Source: Papio anubis (taxonomy: Eukaryota > Chordata > Mammalia > Primates > Cercopithecidae). From it: a stretch of 64,000 bases of DNA. Below the pieces are notes generated by a model, which searched no databases, was not told the DNA's origin, and worked only from the letters and a program-made list of their open reading frames with translations. Of this stretch, positions 21,376 to 32,651 are shown piece after piece; within the stretch, counting starts at the first letter, position 1; each line of letters opens with the position of its first letter. The translations under genes were made by a program, and so were the position numbers. The stretch covers positions 57,331,680 to 57,395,679 of the forward strand of contig NC_044980.1 of the NCBI RefSeq assembly GCF_008728515.1, written 5' to 3'.

Positions 21376-21666
21376 CTTTTTGTTTTTTAGACAGAGCCAG
21401 CTCTGTTGCCTAAGGCTGGAGTGTAGTGGTGTGATCTCGGCTCACTGCAGCCTCGACTTCCCTGGGCTGAGGTGATCCTTCCACCTCAATCTCCTTGGTA
21501 GCTGGGATCACAGGTGCCACCATGCCTGGAAAATTTTTATATTTTTAGTAGAGACCAGGTCTCACTATGCTGCCCAGGCTGGTCCCACACTTCTGGGTTC
21601 AAGCAATCTGCCTGCTTTGCCCTTCCAAAGTGCTGGGATGACAGGCATGAACCACCATGCCTGGCT
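21376..21666 (-). mobile_element. AluJ-like, full length
   Basis: Antisense Alu, diverged, preceded by a (TC)n tract. Flanks ttctc(c)gataatt at 21351-21363 and ttctctgataatt at 21667-21679 form a likely duplication. Confidence 0.9.
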
Positions 21667-21679
21667 TTCTCTGATAATT

Positions 21680-22244
21680 TTCCTAGGGTAAATTAATATG
21701 AGGACTTCTGGTTGAACGTGATATATTGAAAATACATGTTTTTCTGGGTTATCTCTCAAAACTCAGTAAAAAAACAAAATCAGAAGGAATCAGTCAAAAT
21801 CTACCACCTTAATCCTAGAGGGTATAGCAGTGGATGAGACTTGCATAAAAATTTAAAAGATGGAATATTAAGGTACATTTTAAGATATCCATCAGAAGGA
21901 AGAAAGTTGAAACCCAAGGTGCCTGCAGAGGAGGCAGCCAATATGCTCTACAAGCTCTCTGAGGTTTAGAAATTGTAGCACTATGTCCTTGAGAAAGGTA
22001 TAGAGACTGACAGCAGGTTTGGTGGAAAGTCTCTGTATGAATAAGACAGACTTCCTGATGACCTCCTTCACCCCAGGTGACCACCCTTTCCTAGGAGATG
22101 GGAGGTTACTCTCAAAGAAGCTGCTGACTTGAGGATATTAGGCTGGATAGAATACATGGGTATATTGTCTAGAAACAGAGATCATATGAAAGTCTATATA
22201 CTGACCATGAGCTCCCTGGCCCTTCCTTCATTCCACTTGCTTGG
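21680..22244. other. no recognisable feature
   Basis: No repeat or exon signal identified. Confidence 0.4.
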
Positions 22245-22380
22245 TCTGTTTTTCTATCTGTAAAAATGGGGATAAGGTAATAATAGTACTTTACTTTTCA
22301 GTATTGTTTTAAGGATAAGATATATAAAACATGTAGAACAACATCTCAGTGCTATGTAAGTTATTTGCTATTGCTTCCAT
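22245..22380 (+). repeat. MIR fragment
   Basis: 'tttctatctgtaaaaatggggataaggtaataatag' followed by 'acaacatctcagtgctatgtaagttatttgctattg' is the MIR 3' half. Confidence 0.65.
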
Positions 22381-22814
22381 TGCCATCATTTTATACATAC
22401 ATATCTTATTTTCCATTTATCAGTTTATGCAATCTTATACCATTATCATATTCTTTAAGGTAATAAGGCTTTGTAATTTATCTCTTCTGTATTATATTTT
22501 ACTTGAAATTAAACATGTGGATTAATTTGTAGGACATTGATCCCTTTACAAGATATAGTCTTCTACTTTCAAATATTTTGTGCCCTTCAAACACATTTTT
22601 AGTTCTGTTCTTATAATTTCTGAATTTTTTATTAATTTTCTTTGTAGTTGTTAAAGCGAATGGGAATTTTAATTCCAGTTTCTTTTCAATTTCCTAAATA
22701 CTGATTTTTAAGAGAGATTTACATAATTATTTCATAGCTGGTCACCTAATTAATATAATTAAATATTTTTAGCATTTCTAATAGGTTTTTAGACAAATTT
22801 ATCTCAAGCTGGTA
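22381..22814 (-). repeat. AT-rich, probably old L1M
   Basis: T-rich on +, low GC, no unambiguous landmark; similar sequence continues after the LTR (23720-24018) and after the Alu (24457-24800), so one old L1 may be split three ways. Confidence 0.3.
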
Positions 22815-23690
22815 CTGTGAGGTGGAGACCCAGTGACGGATGTGACTTGCTTCCCCCACGGACCTTGCATTCTAATGGTGATATGGACAGGAGACAGGGA
22901 AATACTGGGTTGAAAAGGGCAGTTCCCTGGCAAAGGCCCCACCCTCAGACCTGGAAACCTGCGGGCCTAAATGGGAACAGGCATTCCTGTTTTCATGCTC
23001 AAAGGCTGCCTTTTGGCCCACCATGCCACCCCATCCTGTACCCATAGAAACCCCAGGCGCCAGGCTCCACAAGCAGATGAACAGAGGAACAGAAGGGGAG
23101 ATGAGAGAAGAGAAGGAGTGTCTGAACGTCAAGAGGAGTTTGGCTGGGGACGGTCGGAGAGGAGATCGGCTGCTGGACGGCCAAACTCCAGGGGAAGATC
23201 ATCTTCCCACTCCATCCCTGATCTAGCTGCCCATGCATTCTGCTGAGAGCCACCTTCACAACTTAATAAAACCCCTGCATTCACTATCCTTCAAGTGTAT
23301 GTGTGACCTGATTTTTCCTGGATGCCGGACAAGAACTAGGGATATGGAAATCACACTGGCCCTCTGCCCTTGCAAAAAGTCAGAGGGTCCACTGAGCTGT
23401 TTAATACTTAAGTCGTCTGCAGATGGCAAAGCTAAGAGAGTGCACTGTAACACACACCCACTCGGGCTTTGGGAGCCGCAGGCACCCACACCTGGATGTG
23501 GTTGTGGGGCCAGAGTCCAGGGGTGCTCGCCCCGGCTCATGTACCTGCCTGTCTGCGTGCTCCCCTTCCCATAAGCGGTTTGAGAGTGCACAGCGGCCAA
23601 ACAAACAAGCCACACCCGTGTTGCACGTTCTGCGAGGAGGATCAGGAAACTCCCGTTTCAATGGGCAAACTCAGGAACAGGCCATGATGA
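22815..23690 (+). mobile_element. endogenous retroviral LTR, family not identified
   Basis: A sharply more GC-rich island in AT-rich DNA with LTR organisation: a decayed TATA-like tacccatagaaacccc at 23037-23052, a polyadenylation block (acttaataaaacccctgcattcac, about 23260-23283), a U5-like segment with gatttttcctggatgccggacaagaac, and a long GC-rich 3' part. I could not define the TG/CA ends or a duplication. No internal viral genes flank it, so it is probably a solo LTR. Many short frames overlap on both strands. Confidence 0.55.
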
Positions 23691-24031
23691 GACGAGGACT
23701 TGTCATCCACAGCTACCTGGAGTGCCATGGCAATAATTTACATGTTGAAAAAAAATTGTTCATGACTTGAAAATACAGAGGAACATAGATTGCTAACTGG
23801 AGCCTGGAATCTTTTTAAAGGTAATTCTTGGATAACGAAAATCTTTTTCTTCCATAGTTATAAAGTTATTTAGATTTTTCAGTAGTTTTACATTTTTTAG
23901 CAATTTATACTTTTCATGAAAACCTCTTTTTCAGTGAGACTGTGTAGTTTATTAAGATAAAGATGGTTATTTTATTCCTTTATAATTAGAAAACTGCTCC
24001 AAAAATATTTTGTAAATTCTCATTGTCTTTT

Positions 24032-24443
24032 CTTTTTCTTTTTTCTTTTTTTTTTTGAGACAGAGTCTCATTCTATTGCCCTGGCTGGAGTGCAGAGTCT
24101 CAATCTTGGCTCACTGCAACCTCCACCTCCTAGGTTCAAGTGATTCCCATGCCTTGGCCTCCCGAGTAAGCTGAGATTACAGGCATGCACTGCCACACCC
24201 AGCTAATTTTTTTTTTTTTTAAATTTTTACTTTAAGTTCTAGGATATGTGTACAGAACGTGCAGGTATGTTACATAGGTATATGTGTGCCATGGTGCTTT
24301 GCTGCACCTCTCACACCCAGTTAATTTTTGTATTTTTAGTAGAGATGGGGTTTCATCATGTTGCCAGGCTGGTCTCAAATGACCCGCCTGCCTTGGCTTC
24401 CCAAAGTGCTGGGATTACAGGCGTGAGCCACCATGCCCGGCCT
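24032..24443 (-). mobile_element. AluS-like, split by an L1 fragment
   Basis: Antisense Alu in two parts, 24032-24212 and 24312-24443, flanked by cattgtctttt at 24021-24031 and 24446-24456. The second part lacks a few expected bases (gttgccaggctgg, tcaaatgacccg). Confidence 0.93.
24213..24311 (-). mobile_element. 5'-truncated L1 3' end inside an Alu
   Basis: About 99 bases of L1 3' UTR end: T tract, then tactttaagttctaggatatgtg, cgtgcaggtatgttac and tgtgccatggtgctttgctgcacc. Flanked by cacacccag(c/t)taattttt on both sides (24194-24211; 24312-24329), an Alu sequence duplicated by the insertion. The 'catggtgctttgctg' variant suggests an L1PB or older L1PA element. Confidence 0.9.
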
Positions 24444-24456
24444 TTCATTGTCTTTT

Positions 24457-25124
24457 AAAATGAATTCTTATAAAACTCAAAATTTTATAGTTATTTATTG
24501 TCTACTGTGTTTGTATAGTCTGAATCATTTATTTTCTGCTTTAATGTGTATGATATCCTCTCTGTATGGCCCTCGGTAGATTTCATATTTTTCCTAACAT
24601 TTTGGTTAGTGATTATTGTTATGTTTAATATAGTAATCATGTAAAGTTCTGAAAGTTTCCTAATATGACCACTTGGACTGAATCCTTTAAATGTTCATGT
24701 TTAGGACTTTCAGTTTTTGCAATGTAGTGAACTGGATAACGTGAAAATCTTTCCCATCACAAATACATAGAGATGCTATTTATCCTACAATATATAGTCT
24801 TTTAAATACATAGCCAGGCCTTCCAAAAAAAAAAAAAAAAAGGAAGTTGCCAGGGACCAGAAAAATAGTTACAGCACAGGAAGTAACACTGCCTTTCCTC
24901 TAGGGTAGGATGGGAGTTATAAAGAAGGAGCTGTCAGTGTCATTAATCGAGGGGATTGTGACTTAATTCTCACACAGGAATGGGAGATAATGCCTTGGGC
25001 TCATGCAAGGTAGTGTTGAAACTGAAACATCATAAATTTAGAACTCTTAAAGGGATACATCAACAGTTAAATGGTAGATTAAGCACACATCCACCCTAAA
25101 AGCCACTCACCAGCAAAATCTAGA
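24457..25124. other. AT-rich, possibly old L1M; no gene
   Basis: 24457-24800 looks L1-like but without firm landmarks. A 17-base A run occurs at 24825-24841. 24842-25124 is unassigned. Confidence 0.35.
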
Positions 25125-25740
25125 CCTGTCCATAGGATCGCCAGTAGCCACATGTGGCTATTATGCCCATGAAATATAGCTAGTCCAGATTTAGATGTGC
25201 TCCAAGTTTAAAATACATACTGAATTTCAAAAACTTAATATGAAAAAAGTAAATTATCTCCTTAATAATTTTTATATTGATTACGTGTCAAAATAATATA
25301 TTCGATATATTAGAATAAAATGTTATTAAAATGAATTTTCCTAATTTCTTTTCATCTTTTAAATGTAGCCACAAGAAAATTTAAAACTGGCCGGGCGTGG
25401 TGGCTCATGCCTATAATCCCAGCACTTTGGGAACCCGAGGTGGGTGGATTACCTGAGGTCAGGAGTTGGAGACTAGCCTGACCAATATGGTGAAATCCTG
25501 TCTCTACTAAATACAAAAAATTAGCCAGGCGTGGTGGTGCATACCTGTAATCCCAGCTACTTGGGAGGCTCAGGCAGGAGAATCGCTTGAACCCAGGAGG
25601 TGGAGGTTGCAGTGAGCTGAGACTGAGGCATTGTGTTCTAGCCTGGGAAACAAGAATGAAACTCCATCTCAAAAAAAGAAAAGAAAAGAAAATTTAAAAT
25701 TATATATGTGGCTCTCATTTTTAGCTTACATTATATTTCT
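25125..25740. mobile_element. hAT-Charlie-type DNA transposon remnant, split by an Alu
   Basis: 'gccagtagccacatgtggctatt' near the left, 'aaaatacatactgaatttcaaaaactta' and 'taataatttttatattgattacgtg' in the middle, and 'aatttaaaattatatatgtggctctcattttta' after the Alu are landmarks of a MER33/MER58-like nonautonomous hAT element. Ends are not precise and the family name is from memory. Confidence 0.5.
25389..25685 (+). mobile_element. AluS-like, full length
   Basis: Sense Alu with A-rich tail (AAAAG repeats) and duplication aagaaaatttaaaa at 25373-25386 and 25686-25699. The 106-codon minus frame over it is antisense Alu. Confidence 0.95.
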
Positions 25741-25741
25741 A

Positions 25742-26352
25742 CAGGTTCAGTATCCTTTATCCAAAATGTTTGGGACCAGAAGTGTTTTAGATTTCAGATT
25801 TTTTTGAATTTTGGAACATTTGCAAATATTTAATGAGATATGTTAGGGATGAGATTATAGCCTAAACACAAAATTCATTTTTTTTCTTTTTTTTTGGGGG
25901 GGTGGGTGGGGACAGAGTCTTGCTCTGTCACCCAGACTGGAGTGCAGTGGTGCAATCTCAGCTTACTGCAACTTCCACCTTCCAGGGGTTCAAGCAATTC
26001 TCCTGCCTCAGCCTCCCAAGTAGCTGGGATTATAGGCGTCCACCACCACACCTGGTTAATTTTTGTATTTTCAGTAGAGACATGGTTTCATCATGTTGGC
26101 CAGGCTGGTCTCGAACTCCCTGACCTCAAGTGATCCACATCGGCCTCCCCAAGTGCTGAGATTAAAGGCGTGAACCACCATGCCTGGCCTAATTTTATAT
26201 AATATTTTAAATAATTTTGTGCATGAAATAAAGTTTGTGTTAAGTATTTATGTGTGAAATTTTCTATTTGTGACATCATGTTGGTGCTCAAAACCTTCTG
26301 AATTTTGGATCATTTCAGATTTCAGATTTTAGGATTAGGGGTGCTCAACCTG
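25742..26352. mobile_element. MER2-type Tigger MITE with both ends, split by an Alu
   Basis: Terminal inverted repeats caggttcagtatcctttatcc on the left and the reverse-complementary ggattaggggtgctcaacctg on the right, flanked by TA on each side (25740-25741; 26353-26354) as for Tc1/mariner-Tigger elements. Internal phrases agtgttttagatttcag and ttttgtgcatgaaataaag fit MER2. No transposase coding. Confidence 0.85.
25879..26189 (-). mobile_element. AluS-like, full length
   Basis: Antisense Alu nested in the MER2-type element. A G-rich expansion (ggggggtgggtgggg) sits between the T tail and the first arm. Confidence 0.93.
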
Positions 26353-26562
26353 TATTGGGTAGCACTGGTATAGAAGACCAGGCTTGCCATAGGATCTGAA
26401 TGGGGTAAATGTCTCCTCTAAGAATTCATAAACATAGATTTGCTCACATATAAAAATTTGTCTCAGACAAGTAACAGTCTATGGAGGTATATAGCATCAA
26501 ATCAGGTGGCCCTGAATTCCCACAAAGTCCACTGAATATTGTGTCACAGTTTAAAATTATAT

Positions 26563-26855
26563 GCCTGGCATGGTGGCTCATGCTTGTAATCCCAGCACTT
26601 TGGGAGGCTGAGGCAGGAGGATTGCTTGAGTCCAGGAGTTCGAGACCAGCATGGGCAACATGGCAAAACCCCATCTCTGCTAAAAAATACAAAAATTAGC
26701 TATGCATGGTGGTGTTCCTGTAGTCCCAGTTACTCGAGGCTGAGATAGGAGAATCACCTGAGCTTAGGAGGTCAAGACTGCAGTGAGCTGAAATCGTACC
26801 ACTGCACTCCAGCCTGGGCAACCGGAATGAGACCCTGCCTCAAATAATAAAAAAA
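26563..26855 (+). mobile_element. AluJ-like, full length
   Basis: Sense Alu; diverged second arm (gcctgggcaaccggaatgag) and degraded tail. Confidence 0.92.
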
Positions 26856-27140
26856 TGAAAATACAGACTACAGAATGAAACAACCCTCCACGAGGGCCTA
26901 AGGACCTGCAGACACTATAAATAGTGGGATTCGCCATCCGAGAACTTCCACAATTAGAACAATTTGATAGATATAATAAGATAAATTATTTCAAAATGAC
27001 AAGAAAGGACATAAAAATGTACAATAATTGGGAGTTCAATAAACTATGGAACATCAATATAACCTACATGCTATCTGAGCTTCCTATCCATTGATATTTA
27101 AGTGAAATTGGCTCAAGCTCTCTATCTGATATTCTATGGG
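26856..27140. other. no recognisable feature
   Basis: AT-rich unassigned DNA between two Alus. Confidence 0.4.
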
Positions 27141-27145
27141 AAATT

Positions 27146-27434
27146 GTTGTTGTTGTTGAGATGGAGTTTTGCTATGTTGCCCAGGCTAGAGTACCGTGGT
27201 ACAATCTCGGCTCACTGCAACCTCCACCTCCCGAGTTCAAGCAATTCTCCTGCCCCAGTGTCGTAAGTAGCTGGGATTACAGATGTGCGTCACACCAGGC
27301 CCAGCTAATTTTTGTATTTTTAGTAGAGACAAGGTTTCACCATGTTGCCCAGGCTTGTCTCGAACTCCCAACCTCAGGTGATCCACCCAAAGTGCTGGGA
27401 TTACTTTTCAAAGACGTGAGCCACTGTGCCTGGT
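27146..27434 (-). mobile_element. AluS-like
   Basis: Antisense Alu preceded by (TTG)n. It has an internal deletion (atccacccaaagtgctggg) and an insertion (cttttcaaaga) near its 5' end. Confidence 0.92.
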
Positions 27435-27513
27435 CTCTGTGGGAGAAGTAATACTCTAAGATTTTTATGAATTTCCAGGGACCAAGGACTTTTGGGCATT
27501 TACAATGCTGAGT

Positions 27514-27553
<40 letters not shown>

Positions 27554-27747
27554 CTTTAGGTTCTAGGGTACATGTGCATAACGTGCAGGTTTGTTACATA
27601 TGTATACATGTGCCATGTTGGTGTGCCACACCCATTAACTCGTCATTTACATTAGGTATATCTCCTAATGCTATCCCTCCCCCATCCCCCCTCCCCACAA
27701 TAGGACCCAGTGTATGATGTCCCCCTTCCTGTGTCCAAGTGATCTTA

Positions 27748-30700
27748 TTGTTCAATTCCCACCTATGAGTGAGAACATGCAGTATTTGGTTTTCTGTTCT
27801 TGCGATAGTTTGCTGAGAATGATGGTTTCCAGCTTCATCCATGTCCCTGCAAAGGACACAAACTCATCCTTTTTATGGCTGCATAGTATTCCATGGTGTA
27901 TATGTGCCACATTTTCTTAATCCAGTCTGTCACTGATGGACATTTGGGTTGATTCCAAGTCTTTGCTATTGTGAATAGTTCCACAATAAACATAAGTCTG
28001 CATGTGTCTTTATAGCAGCATGATTTATAATCCTTTGGGTATATACCCAGTAATGGAATGGCTGGGTCATATGGTACTTCTAGTTCTAGATCCTTGAGGA
28101 ATCACCGCACTGTTTTCCACAATAGTTGAACTAGTTTACAATCCCACCAACAGTGTAAAAGTGTTCCTATTTCTCCACATCCTCTCCAGCACCTGTTGTT
28201 TTCTGATTTTTTAATGATTACCATTCTAACTGGTGTGAGATGGTATCTCATTGTGGTTTTGATTTGCATTTCTCTGAAGGCCAGTGATGATGAGCATTTT
28301 TTCATTAGTCTGTTGGCTGTAGGAATGTCTTCTTTTGAGAAATGTCTGTTCATATTGTTTGCCCACTTTTCGATGGGGTTGTTTGTTTTTTTCTTGTAAA
28401 TTTGATTGAGTTCTTTACAGGTTCTGGATATTAGCCCTTTATCAGATGAGTAGATTGCAAAAATTTTCTCCCATTCTGTAGGTTGTCTGTTCATTCTGAT
28501 GGTAGTTTCTTTTGCTGTGCAGAAGCTCTTTAGTTTAACTAGATCCCATTTGTCAATTTTGGCTTTTGTTGCCATTGCTTTTGGTGTTTTAGACATGAAG
28601 TCCTTGTCCATGCCTATGTCCTGAATGGTATTACCTAGGTTTTCTTCTAGGGTTTTTATGGTTTTAGGTCTAACATTTAAGTCTCTAATCCATCTTGAAT
28701 TAATTTTCGTATAAGGAGTAAGGAAAGGATCCAGTTTCAGCTTTCTACTTATGGCTAGCCAGTTTTCCCAGCACCATTTATTAAATAGGGAATCTTTTCC
28801 CATTTCTTGTTTTTGTCAGGTTTGTCAAAGATCAGATGGCTGTAGATGTGTGGTATTATTTCTGATGGCGCTGTTCTGTTCCATTGATCTCTGTTTTGGT
28901 ACCAGTACCATGCTGTTTTGGTTACTGTAGCCTTGTAGTATAGTTTGAAGTCAGGTAGCGTGATGCCTCCAGCTTTGTTCTTTTGACTTAGGATTGTCTT
29001 GGCAATGCGGGGTCTTTTTTGGTTCCATATGAACTTTAAAGCAGTTTTTTCCAATTCTGTGAAGAAACTCATTGGTAGCTTAATGGGGATGGCATTGACT
29101 CTATAAATAACCTTGGGCAGTATGGCCATTTTCATGATATTGATTCTTCCTATCCCTGAGCATGGTATGTTTTTCCATTTGTTTGTGTACTCTTTCATTT
29201 CACTGAGCAGTGGTTTGTAGTTCTCCTTGAAGAGGTTCTTTACATCCCTTGTAAGTTGGATTCCTAGGTATTTTATTCTCTTTGAAGCTATTGTGAATGG
29301 AATTCATTCGTGATTTGGCTCTCTGTTTGTCTGTTATTGGTGTATAAGAATGCTTGTGATTTTTGCACATTGATTTTGTATCCTGAGACTTTGCTGAAGT
29401 TGCTTATCAGCTTAAAGAGATTTTGCGCTGAGACGATGGGGTTTTCTAGACATACAATCACGTCATCTGCAAACAGGGAAAATTTGACTTCCTCTTTTCC
29501 TAATTGAATACCCTTTATTTCTCTCTTTCCTGATTGCCCTAGCCAGAACTTCCAACACTATGTTGAATAGGAGTGGTGAGAGAGGGCATCCCTGTCTTGT
29601 GCCAGTTTTCAAAGGGAATGCTTCCAGTTTTTGTCCATTCAGTATGATATTGGCTGTGGGTTTGTCATAAATAGCTCTCATTATTTTGAGATACGTTTCA
29701 TCAATACCGAATTTTTTGAGAGTTTTTAGCATGAAGGGCTGTTGAATTTTGTCAAAGACCTTTTCTGCATCTATTGAGATATCATGTGGTTTTTGTCTTT
29801 GGTTCTGTTTATATGCTGGATTACGTTTATTGATTTGCGTGTGTTGAACCAGCCTTGCATCCCAGGGATGATACCCACTTGATCATGGTGGATAAGCTTT
29901 TTGATATGCTGCTGGATTTGGTTTGCCAGTATTTTATTGAGGATTTTTGCATCGATGTACATCAGGGATATTGTTCTAAAATTCTCTTTTTTTGTTATGT
30001 CTCTGCCAGGCTTTGGTATCAGGATGATGTTGGCCTCGTAAAATGAGTTAGGGAGGATTCCCTCTTTTTCTATTGATTGGAATAGTTTCGGAAGGAATGG
30101 TACCAGCTCCTCCTTGTACCTCTGGTAGAATTCGACTGTGAATCTGTCTGGTCCTGGACTTTTTTTTGGTTGGTATGCTATTAATTATTGCCTCAATTTC
30201 AGAGTCTGCTATTTGTCTATTCAGGGATTCAACTTCTTCCTCTTTTAGTCTTGGGAGAGTGTAAGTGTCCAGGAAATTATCCATTTTTTCTAGGTTTTCG
30301 AGTTTATTTGCATAGAGGTGTTTATAGTATTTTCTGATGGTAGTTTGTATTTCTGTGGGGTTGGTGGTGATATCCCATTTATCATTTTTTATTGCGTCTA
30401 TTTGATTCTTCTCTCTTTTCTTCTTTGTTAGTCTTACTAGCGGTCTATCAATTTTGTTGATCTTTTCAAAAAACCAGCTCCTGAATTCACTGATTTTTTT
30501 GGAGGGTTTTTTGTGTCTCTATCTCCTTCAGTTCTGCTCTGATCTTAGTTATTTCTTGCTTTCTGGTATCTTTTGAATGTATTTGCTCTTGCTTCTCTAG
30601 TTCTTTTAATTGTGATGTTAGGGTGTCAATTTTAGATCTTTCCTGCTTTCTCTTGTGGGCATTTAGTGCTATAAATTTCCCTCTACACACTGCTTTAAAT

Positions 30701-31573
30701 GTGTCCCAGAGATTTTGGTGTGTTGTATCTTTGTTCTCATTGGTTTCAAAGAACATCTTTATTTCTCCCTTCATGTCATTATATACCCAGTAGTCATTCA
30801 GGAGCAGGTTGTTCAGTTTCCATGTAGTTGAGCAGTTTTGATTGAGTTTCTTAGTCCTGAGTTCTAGTTTGATTGCACTGTGGTCTGAGAGATAGTTTGT
30901 TATAATTTCTGTTCTTGTACATTTGCTGAGGAGTACTTTACTTCCAATTATGTGGTCAATTTTGGAATAAGTGTGATGTGGTGCTGAGAAGAATGTATAT
31001 TCTGTTGATTTGGGGTGGAGAGTTCTGTAGATGTCTATTAGGTCTACTTGGTGCAGAGTTGAGTTGAATTCCTGGATATCCTTGTTAACTTTCTGTCTCG
31101 TTGATCTGTCTAATGTTGACAGTGGGGTGTTGAAGTCTCCCATTATTATTGTATGGGAGTCTAAGTCTCTTTGTAAGTCTCTAAGGATTTTAAGGCTTTA
31201 TGAATCTGGGTGCTCTTGTATTGGGTGCATATATATTTAGGATAGTTAGCTCTTCCTGATGAATTGATCCCTTTACCATTATGTAATGGCCTTCTTTGTC
31301 TCTCTTGATTTTTGATGGTTTAAAGTCTGTTTTATCAGAGACTAGGATTGCAACCCCTGCTTTTTTTTGTTTTACATTTGCTTGGTAGATCTTCCTGCAT
31401 CCCTTTATTTTGAGCCTATGTGTGTCTCTGCCTGTGAGATGGGTCTCCTGAATACAGCAAACTGATGGGTCTTGACTCTTTATCTAATTTGCCAGTCTGT
31501 GTCTTTTAATTGGACCATTTAGTCCATTTACATTTAAGGTTAATATTGTTATGTGTGAACTTGATCCTGTTAT
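27748..31573 (-). pseudogene. L1 ORF2 (endonuclease/reverse transcriptase) remnant, first L1
   Basis: In intact L1s this is the roughly 1275-residue endonuclease-reverse transcriptase. Here it is in pieces: the endonuclease half (MGDFNTPLSTLDRS to about residue 240; 31143-30487), reverse-transcriptase blocks (KAIYDKP-like region and QGCPLSPLLFNIVLEVLA; 29732-29463), and C-terminal blocks (29198-28755, 28803-28102), each in its own frame. The FADD-type catalytic block is not in a single readable frame in the open fragments. Limits are estimated from ORF1 spacing and usual length. Confidence 0.9.
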
Positions 31574-31636
31574 TATTATATTATCTGGTTATTTTGCTCG
31601 CTAGTTGATGCAGTTTCTTCCTAGCATCGATGGACT

Positions 31637-32651
31637 TTATATTTTGACATGTTTTTGCAATGGCTGGTTCCTGTTGTTCCTTTCCATGTTTAGTGCTTCC
31701 TTCAGGATCTCTTGTAGGGCAAGCCTTGTGGTGACAAAATCTCTAAGCATTTGCTTGTCTGTAAAGGATTTTATTTGTCCTTCACTTATGAAACTTAGTT
31801 TGGCTGGATATGTAATTCTGGGTTGAAAATTCTTTTCTTTATGAATGTTGAATATCGACCCCCACTCTCTTCTGGCTGGTAGAGTTTCTGCTGAGAGATC
31901 TGCTGTGAGTCTGATGGGCTTCCCTTTGTGGGTAACCCGACCTTTCTCTCTGGCTGCCCTTAACATTTTTTCCTTCATTTCAACTTTGGTGGATCTGACA
32001 ATTATGTGTCTTGGAGTTGCTCTTCTTGAGGAGTATCTTTGTGGCATTCTCTGTATTTCCTGAATTTGAATGTTGGCCTGCCTTACAAGGTTGGGGAAGT
32101 TCTCCTGGATGATATCCTGCAGTGTTTTCCAACTTAGTTCCATTTTCCCCGTCACTTTCAGGCACTCTAATCAGACATAGATTTGGTCTTTTCACATAAT
32201 CCCATATTTCTTGGTGGCTTCGTTAATTTCTTTTTACTTTTTTTTCTCTGCAGTTCTCTTCTTGCTTCATTTCATTCATTTCATCTTCAATCGCTGATAC
32301 TCTTTCTTCCAGTTGATCGAGTCAGTTACTGAAGCTTGTGTATTTGTCACGTAGTTTTCGTGTTATGGTTTTCATCTCTATCAGTTCTTTTAAGGACATC
32401 TCTACATTGGTTATTCTAGTTAGCCATTTGTCAAATCTTTTTTCAAGGTTTTTAGTTTCTTTGCACTGGTTATGTAGTTCCTCCTTTAGCTCTGAGAAGT
32501 TTGATAGACTGAAGGCTTCTTCTCTCAACTTGTCAAAGTCATTCTCCGTCCAGCTTTGTTCCGTTGCTGGCAATGAGCTGCGTTCCTTTGGAGAGGGAGA
32601 TGTGCTCTGATTTTTTGAATTTCCAGCTTTTCTGCACTGCTTTTTCCCCAT
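31637..32651 (-). pseudogene. L1 ORF1 remnant (first L1)
   Basis: Encodes the L1 RNA-binding chaperone in intact elements. The start at 32651 gives MGKKQCRKAGNSK, the expected N-terminus. The coiled-coil part stays open to 32322 and then hits a stop. The conserved RRM and C-terminal part is legible downstream (NFPNLVRQANIQIQEIQR, TPRHIIVRSTKVEMKEKMLR) and ends near 31637, but in other frames with a switch near 32130. At least two frame disruptions. Full-length ORF1p is about 338 residues. Confidence 0.92.

Noticed and set aside
25352..25672. 106-codon minus frame
   Set aside because: Antisense translation of the sense Alu at 25389-25685.
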